Positions 51,707-60,110 of a DNA stretch of 64,000 nucleotides are shown one piece after another. The stretch's first letter is position 1. Every line of letters starts with the position of its first letter. Both the position numbers and the translations under genes were made by a program. The stretch spans positions 1 to 64,000 of the forward strand of contig NZ_DAXW01000004.1 in NCBI RefSeq assembly GCF_002506585.1, in the 5' to 3' direction. The notes below the pieces were generated by a model that did no database searches, had not been told where the DNA came from, and was given only the letters and a program-made list of their open reading frames with translations. The stretch is from Methanoculleus sp. UBA430. Its GTDB lineage: Archaea; Halobacteriota; Methanomicrobia; Methanomicrobiales; Methanoculleaceae.

Positions 51707-52065
51707 CTGTCACCAACGAAGGTTTAAGAATTAGGTCATTAATAATCCTTCTTTATCACTTCAGATTTCTAAGAACTGCCTAAGTGCCCTTATCGCACTC
51801 GTATGGCCCAATTTAATCGTATTCGATCTTGAGCCCATCAGATCTAAATTACCTGAAGTCACTAAGGGGATCAAATGGAGCGCACCTCTAATGAAAAAGA
51901 TATAGGGGTTTCATGAAAGGTTCATTTCCTCTGCGCGCTGGGGACCTCCAGATCTGTAAGCATATCTTACTGGTGCTTTTGGCCGGCTGAACGCAGGAAA
52001 TCTGCATCAAATCCCAAAATCGTTCGACTGGAATTGTTCTTGGTGACCGAACCCTTTGTACCCCT
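51707..52065. other. AT-rich gap upstream of the PIN-GNAT gene
   Basis: No normal gene is seen. On the minus strand a 37-codon frame runs from a TTG at 51874 to 51761, with GAGGTG eight bases before the TTG. It reads MIPLVTSGNLDLMGSRSNTI, then KLGHTSAIRALRQFLEI. It could be a small partner gene or the remains of one. The rest, to 52065, shows nothing I recognise. Confidence 0.3.
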
Positions 52066-52908
52066 CTACCCACTTCTGCACCCGCGCCCGCTCTTCACCC
52101 CCATCTCCCGCAGATCCCTCCGTACCCGCCGCCGCTGGTACCACTCCGCCACCGTACCCAGCGCATGGTACACCGGATTGACCGGCACGTCCACGTAGTA
52201 GCGCCTTCCCTTGTCGAACCACCCCTTCCCGGCCCAGTAGGCATGATCCGCGGGACTCCGTTCGCCAAGTTCGTCGCAGGGCGCCCTCCCGATGTGGAAC
52301 GCCATCACGTCGAAGAGCCCGGGCCTCCTCGGCGTTTCTCTCCGGAGTGCGGCGAGGAAAGCCTTTGCCGCCGCCTGTAGTTTCTCTTCGTTCTCCCGCA
52401 ACCGGTAGGCGGGAAGGGGTCCCATCGTCGCGTGGGAGACGACCCCCGCCCGTCCGGCAACCTCAAAACCCCAGATGCGGGCCACCGCGTTGAGGTAATC
52501 CAGCACGTCTTTATCTCCCATCACCCCGACGGTGGTGAGGAGGAGTGCCTTCTGCCGGAAGAACCGGGGCCGGTGAAAGATGTAGGAGTGGCGGTCGATG
52601 AAGACCTTCATCAGCCCCGAAACCTGGAACCCGTATACCGGGGTGGCGAAGATCACCCCGTCCGCGTCGTGCATCTTCTGTTCAAGGAGGGCTGAATCGT
52701 CCTTGATGGGGCAGTGCTCCTCCCCCCGTTCAAAACAGGTGTAGCATCCGCGGCACTGCTCCAGGCCGACGTCCTTGAGCATGACGTATTCCCAGTCCAC
52801 CGGTGCGTTCTCCTGGAGGATCTCGCGGATCCGTTCGGCTGCACGGTAAGTATTCGCCTTCCGGGCGCTGCCCATGATGGCGAGGACCTTTATGGGCCGA
52901 TCTTCCAT
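52066..52908 (-). CDS. Flavodoxin-fold NAD(P)H oxidoreductase with Cys motif
   Basis: The 280-residue protein begins IKVLAIMGSARKANTYRAAERI, the FMN loop, and has LEQCRGCYTCFERGEEHCPI near residue 50, a CxxCxxC-x-C cluster like iron-sulfur flavoproteins. The C-terminal 100 residues are helical and extend beyond the flavodoxin fold, ending in basic residues. It is related to, but not the same as, the flavoprotein at 25145-25879. GC content returns to normal here, so the gene marks the edge of the AT-rich block. Confidence 0.78.
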   Translation of the reverse strand: MEDRPIKVLAIMGSARKANTYRAAERIREILQENAPVDWEYVMLKDVGLEQCRGCYTCFERGEEHCPIKDDSALLEQKMHDADGVIFATPVYGFQVSGLMKVFIDRHSYIFHRPRFFRQKALLLTTVGVMGDKDVLDYLNAVARIWGFEVAGRAGVVSHATMGPLPAYRLRENEEKLQAAAKAFLAALRRETPRRPGLFDVMAFHIGRAPCDELGERSPADHAYWAGKGWFDKGRRYYVDVPVNPVYHALGTVAEWYQRRRVRRDLREMGVKSGRGCRSG

Positions 52909-53084
52909 GCGGGAATAAAGGTATCTCTCTTACATAGGTTTTCCCCCCGGTACTGACAACCGCGTGCGGCTACACAGGAAAAGGAGAGAATAAAAGCACG
53001 ATAAGGCGCGTACAAATGATCTGGCCGGTCAGGTGCGTCTGAATCCGACCCGGCCAGAAACCCCTGCATGGCAAGTCCGGCTCT

Positions 53085-53215
53085 ACCAGGAGCCCGGCGG
53101 CCAGACAGACAACCAGTTCCGGTGCCGTGCTCATCGCAACGTGCTGCTGCAGGCCCCTCTCCCGGTCCCTTGCATCAAGGGGGGCCCGGACGGAGTGCAT
53201 GGGTTACGCGGGCTG
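53085..53215 (-). pseudogene. Decayed, internally deleted copy of alpha/beta hydrolase 2
   Basis: On the plus strand, 53114-53149 matches about 46494-46529 almost base for base, and 53154-53181 matches about 46808-46836, both from the hydrolase gene at 46417-47247. In the functional gene these segments are about 280 bases apart; here they abut. On the minus strand they read LDARDRERG joined to LQQHVAMSTAPEL. So an internal deletion, plus point changes, removed the middle of a second copy. The rest of 52909-53286 shows nothing coding. Confidence 0.6.
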
Positions 53216-53286
53216 GAGATGGGGAGTTGCCCATCTCAACTTGTATTATGCTACAAAAGGGGGTGATGAGGAGTCGGTATCCCCGC

Positions 53287-53691
53287 TCAGGCCGTGGGGG
53301 TGGGGACCACGAGGAACGCGGCATACCCGTCGCCGACGTTCCTCGTCACGTGGCCCCTGCTCGAGGTGTCCTCCAGCAGGACCAGATCGCCGGGGCCGAG
53401 CCGCCTGACCGTCCCGTCCGTCGTCTCCATCTCCACCTCGCCCGAGAGGAGGGCGAGGAACTGCCGGGCGGGGGCCGGGTGGAGTTCGCCTATCCAGCCG
53501 GGCTCGAAGGTATAGAAGCGATACTTCGACGCGGGTCCGTCTTCGGAGACGTAGAACGGAGCCGCGGGTGGGGCTGCAGGGGCAAGGCTCTGTTCGACCG
53601 TCACGGTATCGAAGTGGGAGTCGCCCTGCGCATCCGTGTAGATCCGGTGATACGTTACCCGGTTCAGGTTGGGGGAGGCTGTTTTTGTCAT
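53287..53691 (-). CDS. Cupin-like protein
   Basis: The 134-residue protein has a small beta-barrel layout with FYTFEPGWIGELHPAPARQF and LALLSGEVEMETTDGTVRRL, then GPGDLVLLEDTSSRGHVTRN, the spacing of cupin motifs 1 and 2. The His ligands are partly present. Its substrate is unknown. The ATG at 53691 has GAGGATACC upstream. It lies between the pseudogene and the shikimate-kinase-like gene. Confidence 0.68.
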   Translation of the reverse strand: MTKTASPNLNRVTYHRIYTDAQGDSHFDTVTVEQSLAPAAPPAAPFYVSEDGPASKYRFYTFEPGWIGELHPAPARQFLALLSGEVEMETTDGTVRRLGPGDLVLLEDTSSRGHVTRNVGDGYAAFLVVPTPTA

Positions 53692-53956
53692 GGTATCCTC
53701 GGTGCGGTCTGCGGGTCGGGATGACCTTCGCACTTGGACAACATACTTGGTCGGGAATGGATAAAGGTTGCGGCGGACCTCCGGCAATGGGGCCTGGTTA
53801 TCCGTCTCCGGGGGAGCAAACCGCGTGTTCCTTGTTTTACGACAGGGCGGGGGATCCTGCGCATGGTGCGGATAGGCAGTTGGGCTATTCTACCAGACAA
53901 CCTTCATCTCCCCGGAAATCCCACTAAAGTATCAACAGAGGGTTCCGGGAAGCAGT

Positions 53957-54457
53957 ATGGATCACCACAACAACATCATCCTCATCGGCATGCCCGGTGC
54001 GGGGAAGAGCACCGTGGGCGTCATCCTTGCAAAAACGCTTGGCATGCAGTTCATCGATACGGATATCCTGATCCAGGAGCGGGCCGGGAGGATACTCCAG
54101 GAGATTCTCGACGGGGAGGGGCCGGATGCATTCAAGCGGATCGAGGAGGAGACGATCCTCTCCCTGAATCCCCGCAATGCGGTGATCGCGACGGGTGGCA
54201 GCGTGGTCTGCAGCGAGGCTGCGATGGCGCACCTGAAGGCGGTGGGGGTAGTCGTATACCTGGAGATCTCGTATGCAGAGATGGAGGAGAGGCTCAAGAA
54301 CATCACGACCCGGGGGATACTCCTCCTTCCGGGCCAGAGCCTCCGCGAGATGTACGACGAGCGCCTCCCGCTTTACGAGAAGTATGCCGATCTCACCGTC
54401 GCGTGTTCGGGTGAGGACCTCGAGTCCGTGGTCGGGAACGTGATCGAATCGCTGTAA
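53957..54457 (+). CDS. Shikimate kinase-like P-loop protein
   Basis: The 166-residue protein has Walker A IGMPGAGKSTVGVILA, the DxD pair in FIDTDILIQER, IATGGSVVCS and RLPLYEKYAD, all in the order of bacterial AroK/AroL. Two shikimate-site residues look changed: the usual FR of helix 3 is FK, and the GGG loop is GGS. Archaea commonly use a GHMP-type shikimate kinase, so this may be a kinase for another small alcohol. The ATG at 53957 is near a G-rich stretch. No aro genes lie nearby. Confidence 0.72.
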   Translation: MDHHNNIILIGMPGAGKSTVGVILAKTLGMQFIDTDILIQERAGRILQEILDGEGPDAFKRIEEETILSLNPRNAVIATGGSVVCSEAAMAHLKAVGVVVYLEISYAEMEERLKNITTRGILLLPGQSLREMYDERLPLYEKYADLTVACSGEDLESVVGNVIESL

Positions 54458-54652
54458 GGTGTCCGGATGGTGGTCGGGGATGTATGCAGGGACACCGGCC
54501 GGACTATCGGGTGTCGCCCGACCGGATCGATTTCAGAACTTCGGGTTTCGCACAGGGGAATCCGGAGTCCCGGATGCCCCCTTCGAGCACCGCGAACGGG
54601 TTCACGGTACCATAAGAGATATCTGGAGAGGTCTCGCACATAACAACGATCA

Positions 54653-55207
54653 ATGCGCATCGAGTATCCTGATATTGGCATCTGCGGGCTCTCCTGTCGA
54701 CTCTGCCCTATGTATAATACCGACGCAGAGAGCAGATGTTCGGGATGCAAGAGTTCGAGCAGAATGGCCGTCGGTTGCCCGTTTATTACATGTGCCGTTA
54801 AGAAAAAGGGGATCGAGTTCTGCTGGGAGTGCGAAGAGAACGATACGTGCGAACGATGGAAAAAACACCGGGATGCCGGTAAAGAACACGATTCTTTTAA
54901 ATGTTACCAGACCCTTGAGGAGGATCTCTCGCTTATATCTCAGCATGGAATATCCGCATTCCAGAAGTTACAGGAACACCGGGAGTTCTTACTCAGGGAG
55001 ATGTTGAACAACTTCAACGAAGGCCGCTCAAAGAGTTACTACTGTATCGCTGCAACTGTCCTGGAACTTGAAGAACTTGAGGAAGCGCTCTCCCGGGCAG
55101 GGGAAGAGTCCGGGGAGCTTGACGTCAGGGCAAGGTCGAAGGCTCTTCACCGGGTTTTTGATGAGATTGCTTCAAGGAAGCACTATCACTTAAAATTAAG
55201 GAGGTAA
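54653..55207 (+). CDS. DUF3795 Cys-rich protein
   Basis: The 184-residue protein has the DUF3795 front ICGLSCRLCPMYNTDAESRCSGC, followed by more Cys pairs (CPFITC, CWECEENDTCERW), enough for one or two zinc or iron-sulfur sites. The rest is a helical domain. DUF3795 is common in methanogens and its role is unknown. Confidence 0.75.
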   Translation: MRIEYPDIGICGLSCRLCPMYNTDAESRCSGCKSSSRMAVGCPFITCAVKKKGIEFCWECEENDTCERWKKHRDAGKEHDSFKCYQTLEEDLSLISQHGISAFQKLQEHREFLLREMLNNFNEGRSKSYYCIAATVLELEELEEALSRAGEESGELDVRARSKALHRVFDEIASRKHYHLKLRR

Positions 55208-55448
55208 GCACGATAGCGATTCTTCATGCAGGGAATACACGCATCGCCGCAGGTGGGCGTTATGCAAATGCCCGGTGCTGCCGGAACGCGACGGGAGATC
55301 GTCGAGAGCCTGCAGGGCTAATATCGAGGGAGAGCCCGATATCCCCGGCCGGTGAGGCGCTCTTTCACACACTGTCTTCATGTGCAGCATGAGAACCGTT
55401 TTGAGGTGATGGAAGATCCCCCGGAGGCCGGAAGAGTCCCGTTCACCG

Positions 55449-56084
55449 CTATCCCGCCTCCACGACCAGGAATCGTCCCTCCTCGTCTTCGGCGAAGCGT
55501 ACCGTGAGCATCTCCCCTTCATGCACGCCGAAGTCCGAATAGGGTTCGTTCAGGAGTGTCCCCTGAAACGACGCGCCGTCGGCCGACTGCTCTTCCAGGC
55601 GGACCCAGACTCCTTCAGGGATCGTCTCGCCGTCTTTTGAGAAGAGGATCACCGATACGTCGTCAAAATACCCGGGAGCCCTGAACCTGTCGAGGTCGGT
55701 CCTGTTTCGGATCGTGCGGAGCGATTCCGGTTCATAATAGATGCGCCATCTCTGCTCTTCGAGCAGCGAGAGTCTGTTTGCCTCATCGTTTGAGAGGAGC
55801 GTGTACGCCCCGATTTCATCGGATGGAAGTATGAGACCCTCGCCGTGATCCTCGAAGTTCGCGATGATCTCCGGCGACCTTCCGGGTTCGAGCCGGCAGA
55901 GGGTATGGATACGGAAGGTGATACCCTCCTCGTGGTCCACGTAGAAGAAGCCGATGCACCTGTTTGCGGCCGGGTGCATAACACCCTTCTCCGAGAGGAT
56001 ACGGGAGATGCCGGGATTGATCTCAGCAACCGCCCACCTGTTGATGATCTCCCGGTCTGAGTAGCGTGTCGTTCCATCGTTCAT
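55449..56084 (-). CDS. Unknown protein with DUF2314-like C-terminal part
   Basis: The 211-residue protein has no recognised N-terminal domain. Residues from about 160 on (GVWVRLEEQSADGASFQGTL, LNEPYSDFGVHEGEMLTVRF) resemble DUF2314. The 241-base gap before it (55208-55448) shows no gene. It stands alone, with an ATG at 56084 and no clear promoter. Confidence 0.5.
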   Translation of the reverse strand: MNDGTTRYSDREIINRWAVAEINPGISRILSEKGVMHPAANRCIGFFYVDHEEGITFRIHTLCRLEPGRSPEIIANFEDHGEGLILPSDEIGAYTLLSNDEANRLSLLEEQRWRIYYEPESLRTIRNRTDLDRFRAPGYFDDVSVILFSKDGETIPEGVWVRLEEQSADGASFQGTLLNEPYSDFGVHEGEMLTVRFAEDEEGRFLVVEAG

Positions 56085-56375
56085 GGTATGTGATACAGGG
56101 TCTTTCTGCAGCGTGAAAGAGGTTTTGAAATGTTATGGCAAGCTATTGATTTATTGGGTTTGTCAACCTGGAGTATTGTGGTTCATGAGCACGAGCGGGG
56201 ACCATCGCAACCGCAATCGTCGCGAACTACCAGGCTCTAAGCTAAGTGGTGATCAGCATCAGTACCGGTAAGTACACACTCCTCGTTTGCACCTCCTCAT
56301 ACGTTTTCGGAGAGTTCCCGTAGTGATTAGAACTGAACGTATCCCGGCAGAGACACCTTACCTCTCATCCTACAT

Positions 56376-56819
56376 TCATAGTCTTGATTCGGACTCAAGA
56401 ATTTGTTTCAAGTTGATCAGGCTTTTCCGGAGTTCTTTCCGCATTGAGTTGACCATCATGGGAGTCAGGACTTTCAGGAACCCGTTCATAGTCATGTCGT
56501 AGGTAAGGGTAAATTTCATCCCGCCCGTGGTGGGAGTGTAGGTGTTGTGCTGTTCGATGAGCAATGGTCCTGAGGTAATGTTTTTCCCAAATTTCCCCGG
56601 TGGCTTGCATTCGGTTGCCCTGGCAGTCCATTGCATGGTGCGACCCATCAGGTGGCTGGCACCTTTGAACGTCGTGCCGACACCGACAGGTCCCTGAGAG
56701 GTCTGCTCCGCCTCCAGTATGACGGTCTGCCATGTATTCCAACTCCCTGCATCGGTCGTAAAGGCGTATGCCTTCTCGACCGGACAGCGAATTTCTATGC
56801 CCTCCTCAATTCTTGGCAT
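56376..56819 (-). CDS. SRPBCC family protein (polyketide cyclase-like)
   Basis: The 147-residue protein has the START/SRPBCC layout: EIRCPVEKAYAFTTDAGSWNTWQ at the start, VGTTFKGASHLMGRTMQWTA and a long C-terminal helix LRKSLINLKQILESE. Such folds bind hydrophobic ligands. Start ATG 56819 has GGAGGGG upstream. The gene is richer in A and T than the housekeeping genes. The 291-base gap after it (56085-56375) holds nothing I recognise. Confidence 0.75.
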   Translation of the reverse strand: MPRIEEGIEIRCPVEKAYAFTTDAGSWNTWQTVILEAEQTSQGPVGVGTTFKGASHLMGRTMQWTARATECKPPGKFGKNITSGPLLIEQHNTYTPTTGGMKFTLTYDMTMNGFLKVLTPMMVNSMRKELRKSLINLKQILESESRL

Positions 56820-57149
56820 TTGAATCCCCTCCTTAGGCATATGCTGGATAAAGGATTCTACCCCATTGCGGTCAGCCGCCGGTGAAAAAACTGCCAAGGC
56901 TTCCGCAACAAGAGCAGAACGCCTGGTTCTGGCGATGTTTCCATCACCCGATCCTTCGTAAGGGAGGATCAGTATTTCAATGTTCTGGCATTATTTTCGC
57001 TGAGGCCGCTCATTATCGCTACCTCCTTTTATGCCACAACGACTGAAAACAGGCCGTGGTGTGGATGCAATCCGCCAGATGCGGGAAGGGTAGAAAGATC
57101 TGAAGATGCCGTAAAAATTCTAAAAAATGCAGGCAATAATGCTTCTAAA
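56820..57149. other. Gap with a start-less open frame
   Basis: From 56886 to 57149 the plus strand is open in the same frame as the hypothetical gene at 57150 and contains no ATG, GTG or TTG that looks like a good start. The translation (for example LIIATSFYATTTENRPWCGC) is weakly protein-like. The gene at 57150 may therefore be longer, begin with an unusual codon, or be degraded at its 5' end. Confidence 0.3.
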
Positions 57150-57458
57150 GTGATAGAAGTGCCTGTTTCAGAGACGTGCGCAGAATCGAGGCGCATTAAA
57201 GTATTGAATCTCCAGCAGAAAGGTTTATTGAAGTTAGAAAAAGATATGCAGGAGGCAAGGATCACTAAATTGGAATTGACCGGGCAAAGATGCGGCTTCT
57301 GGAAAGAACCAGATCCAGAAGGCTCAGTTTTTAGAGAAAACATGGTTAAGGAAATGGATAAGAATGACATTGCGACGACAAGAGCACTACTCGAAATAAT
57401 GCCATTAAATCTAACTGGAATCGAAAATGCGGTTATTGAAGAGGCAGAGAACGCTTAA
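57150..57458 (+). CDS. Hypothetical AT-rich protein
   Basis: From the GTG at 57150 the product has 102 residues, is charged and helical (LLKLEKDMQEARITKLELTG, IENAVIEEAENA) and resembles nothing I know. No ribosome-binding site precedes the GTG. The AT-rich codons differ from the housekeeping genes. It may be part of a longer, partly degraded gene. Confidence 0.35.
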   Translation: MIEVPVSETCAESRRIKVLNLQQKGLLKLEKDMQEARITKLELTGQRCGFWKEPDPEGSVFRENMVKEMDKNDIATTRALLEIMPLNLTGIENAVIEEAENA

Positions 57459-57527
57459 TATAATTGTTAGCCGCTGTGTCAGCCCCTTGAACATCTACAG
57501 CTGGCCTGGAAAGGGAGTATTTATTGT

Positions 57528-58382
57528 ATGAACATAGGCAAACGGGTAACAATTGTAGCCATTGTCGTGATTTGCGTACTACTCGATATCGCCCTTCACC
57601 TTGTTACAAACGCATACAGTACTATGCCTGAGAATCCGGACTACAGCATAGTGGCAGAGTTGCTCGGGACAGAGATTACCGTCTCTCTCTGGGCGCTGCT
57701 CGCTTTTTCCGGTGCTGCCTATGTCTATTGCCGCATCAGAGATGTGATTCCGGGAGAGGGAGTAGAAAAAGGGGTGCGGTACGGGTCTGCAATAGCGCTG
57801 ATCTGGCTTTTTGCCATGCTGGAGGGGGTATCCCTCTTTGGCAATCCGATCATCAACGAATTTGTGGTCGGCCTCAGTGATGCAATACCTGTTTTTTTAA
57901 TGGCAATTCTATTGAGTTTGCTAACTGCTGGGAAAGGAGAGAATGCTTCGGGACAGCCATTTACTCTTCGATGGAAGATGACGGCCGTATCCGTATTCGC
58001 CGGGATATTCTTAGTTGGACGATATGCCGCATACTTCACAGGAGTGATCCTATCTGGATACCAGACAAGCCCGTTATATACATTCTTCTGGACGCTCCTT
58101 ATGGGTGCCTGTATCGGGGTAGTCTGTATGTTGCTTGGGAATATCGGAAACACGTTGTCCCTGAAACGCAGAGCGGCGAAATTTGGATTCCTGATCTTTG
58201 GCGTTAACTGGGCTACGTTCCTTCTTTTTATGCCCTTATTGTTTTCCGGCTATTTGACCGATGTGTTGTCCAGAATCATTATAGACACCCTGCTTGTAAC
58301 GATCGGATATTATTTGATGTTTGGTCCCGGAATTGAGGTAACACCTGAATTAAAAGCGAGCAGAAAAATGGGCTCGTCGTGA
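57528..58382 (+). CDS. Multi-spanning membrane protein, unknown function
   Basis: The 284-residue protein has about eight hydrophobic helices (VTIVAIVVICVLLDIALHLV, GSAIALIWLFAMLEGVSLFG, TFFWTLLMGACIGVVCMLLG, LLVTIGYYLMFGPGIE). No motif identifies a family. Codons are AT-rich. The stop codon lies inside the 3' end of tRNA-Val on the other strand (13-base overlap), which is unusual and suggests that the gene arrived by insertion next to the tRNA. Confidence 0.6.
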   Translation: MNIGKRVTIVAIVVICVLLDIALHLVTNAYSTMPENPDYSIVAELLGTEITVSLWALLAFSGAAYVYCRIRDVIPGEGVEKGVRYGSAIALIWLFAMLEGVSLFGNPIINEFVVGLSDAIPVFLMAILLSLLTAGKGENASGQPFTLRWKMTAVSVFAGIFLVGRYAAYFTGVILSGYQTSPLYTFFWTLLMGACIGVVCMLLGNIGNTLSLKRRAAKFGFLIFGVNWATFLLFMPLLFSGYLTDVLSRIIIDTLLVTIGYYLMFGPGIEVTPELKASRKMGSS

Positions 58383-58442
58383 TTCGAACACGAGATCTTC
58401 GCCGTGTGAAGGCGACGTCATGACCAGCTAGACCACGAGCCC
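58370..58442 (-). tRNA. tRNA-Val (anticodon CAC)
   Basis: The minus strand folds as a cloverleaf: acceptor GGGCTCG/CGAGCCC, anticodon stem TCGCC/GGCGA around TTCACAC (anticodon CAC), and T-arm TCGTG/CACGA with TTCGAAT. No CCA is encoded. Its 3' end overlaps the stop of the membrane protein gene on the other strand. Confidence 0.9.
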
Positions 58443-58445
58443 CAT

Positions 58446-58515
58446 GCATCGACCGGGAATTGAACCCGGGCTATTGGCTTGGAAGGCCAAAGTCATACCA
58501 CTAGACCATCGATGC
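58446..58515 (-). tRNA. tRNA-Gly (anticodon TCC)
   Basis: The minus strand folds as a cloverleaf: acceptor GCATCGA/TCGATGC, anticodon stem TTGGC/GCCAA around CTTCCAA (anticodon TCC), and T-arm CCGGG/CCCGG with TTCAATT. It lies four bases upstream of tRNA-Val, so the two are made together. Confidence 0.92.
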
Positions 58516-58659
58516 GTACTGGTACGTCTATACATTTCTGGCGTAATGAGATATTAACGTATCCCCGGCGACCGGGGCGGAGCGGGGCGCCCACCGGACC
58601 CGGTGCCTCTTCCTGCCCGCCTCACGGTATGGCCGGCCTCGATCCGGGCACGGTCCCCG

Positions 58660-60018
58660 TCAGCCCGGAGAACCGGCAGCGGTCCGGTTCTCCCCGCTCT
58701 CCGCGACTGTCAGGACGACCTCTCCACGGTCGCCGAGGGGCGAGACGACGATGACCGCCTCTCCGTTCCGGTTGACCACCTTCTCCATCCAGAAGTCCTG
58801 GGTGTTCTCGTACGCGACCGCGTCCGGGTCGTCCGCACCGACCTCGTAGTAGGCCGCGGACCAGGGCAGGAGATCCGCCGCCGGGAACGAATGCACCCCC
58901 CCGACCTCTCCGGTGAGGTCGATGTGGCCGGCCACCTGCGGGTACCGGGTGAGGTTGATCCCGGCATACCCGGACGGCGGGTCGCTCCCTTCGGCGTCGA
59001 GGTAGTTCGCGACCACCCAGCGCTTGAAGACGTCCTCGAACGACTCCGGGTAGCCGTGTGTGGCAAGCGTCGCGTCGATCCCGGCAAGACCGGTCCGGTT
59101 CTCCGCCACGAGATCCGCGAAGAACGCCCGCCTCCCCGGGTCTCCCGAACGGTCCCCGAAGTTCTCCGCAAGGTAGAGCGTCCAGAGGAAGCTCGCGCCG
59201 TAGTGGGCCTGGTTGATCTCGCCCTCCGAACGGGCCCACCGGCCGTCGGTCACCACAAGGGGCGTCCCGGGATGGCGGTTGAAGGCGCGGACCTTCGCCC
59301 GGTTCTCGCTCGCGAAACAGAGGTACTCCGCGTACCCGCTGCACCCCTCATCGACCCACGTCCTCTCATGGGGGTCGTGCGAGTGGTGGACGAGGTGCTG
59401 GAACTCATGAGCAAGCGTCGAGCTCATCTCGCTCTCCCGTGCATCGGCGTCGAGAAAGATGACATCCAGGTTGTTTTCGACGCTGCCGTCGAAATACCCA
59501 ACGATAGAGAGGTCCGTTACGTTGCCCCCCGGACCGTCGCGGATGTCGAGGAGCAGGATGAACACCCGGGGATCCTCGTCGATCCCGGTCTCGTTGCCGA
59601 ACGTCCCCGTGATCGTGGGGTGTACGACGTGGTCGAAGGTCTCCGTGAGGTCCCGGATCTCGCTCTCTGCAACCGTCCTGTTCTCCTCGACAAACAGGTA
59701 GCAGTGCTCCCCGGTTGCCCTGCAGGTGGCGTTGACGGTATACTCCTCCCCGGTTGCGAAGTCGGTGCAGACGAATGACTTCACATCCCCCGGGGTGAAG
59801 TTGCCCGTGGTGTATGCTTTCCTGCCGCCCCCTTCCGTTATATCCCCGAACCGGCCGCCCGGCTCCTCGTGGATGGCGTGGAGAAAGGGGATCCCGGCAA
59901 TCCACACGTAACTGCCCGGATCGGCGCCTCCTGGTGCCGGATCGCTCCCGGATACGGTCCCGACCGTGCAAAGCGCCAGAACAACAACTGCAACCACGAG
60001 ATTCCTGGTGCCGATCAA
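58660..60018 (-). CDS. Exported zinc metalloprotease (M6/M30-like)
   Basis: The 452-residue protein has a signal peptide (LVVAVVVLALCTVGTVSGS) and the active-site line LAHEFQHLVHHSHDPHERTW then VDEGCSGYAEY, where HEFQH is the zinc site and the Glu of DEG is the third ligand. Family M6/M30-like enzymes cut proteins outside the cell. Several N-x-T sites and an S-rich tail support export. It lies near a fasciclin protein, so both may act in the envelope. Upstream, 58516-58659 holds no gene. Confidence 0.82.
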   Translation of the reverse strand: MIGTRNLVVAVVVLALCTVGTVSGSDPAPGGADPGSYVWIAGIPFLHAIHEEPGGRFGDITEGGGRKAYTTGNFTPGDVKSFVCTDFATGEEYTVNATCRATGEHCYLFVEENRTVAESEIRDLTETFDHVVHPTITGTFGNETGIDEDPRVFILLLDIRDGPGGNVTDLSIVGYFDGSVENNLDVIFLDADARESEMSSTLAHEFQHLVHHSHDPHERTWVDEGCSGYAEYLCFASENRAKVRAFNRHPGTPLVVTDGRWARSEGEINQAHYGASFLWTLYLAENFGDRSGDPGRRAFFADLVAENRTGLAGIDATLATHGYPESFEDVFKRWVVANYLDAEGSDPPSGYAGINLTRYPQVAGHIDLTGEVGGVHSFPAADLLPWSAAYYEVGADDPDAVAYENTQDFWMEKVVNRNGEAVIVVSPLGDRGEVVLTVAESGENRTAAGSPG

Positions 60019-60110
60019 TCGTTCATCCCACCAGTAACGGTCGTGCTTTCCCCTGGAGCCCGGGGGCGGCTGCAGGCCCGTGGAGGCCCGCCGACCGCTC
60101 CGGGGCCGGA

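Noticed and set aside
55268..55322. Nineteen-codon frame with protein-like end (RREIVESLQG)
   Set aside because: Too short, no ribosome-binding site or promoter; could be chance.
58370..58442. Active integration site with integrase at tRNA-Val
   Set aside because: No integrase gene and no visible direct repeat of the tRNA 3' end elsewhere in the window; only a possible old scar.
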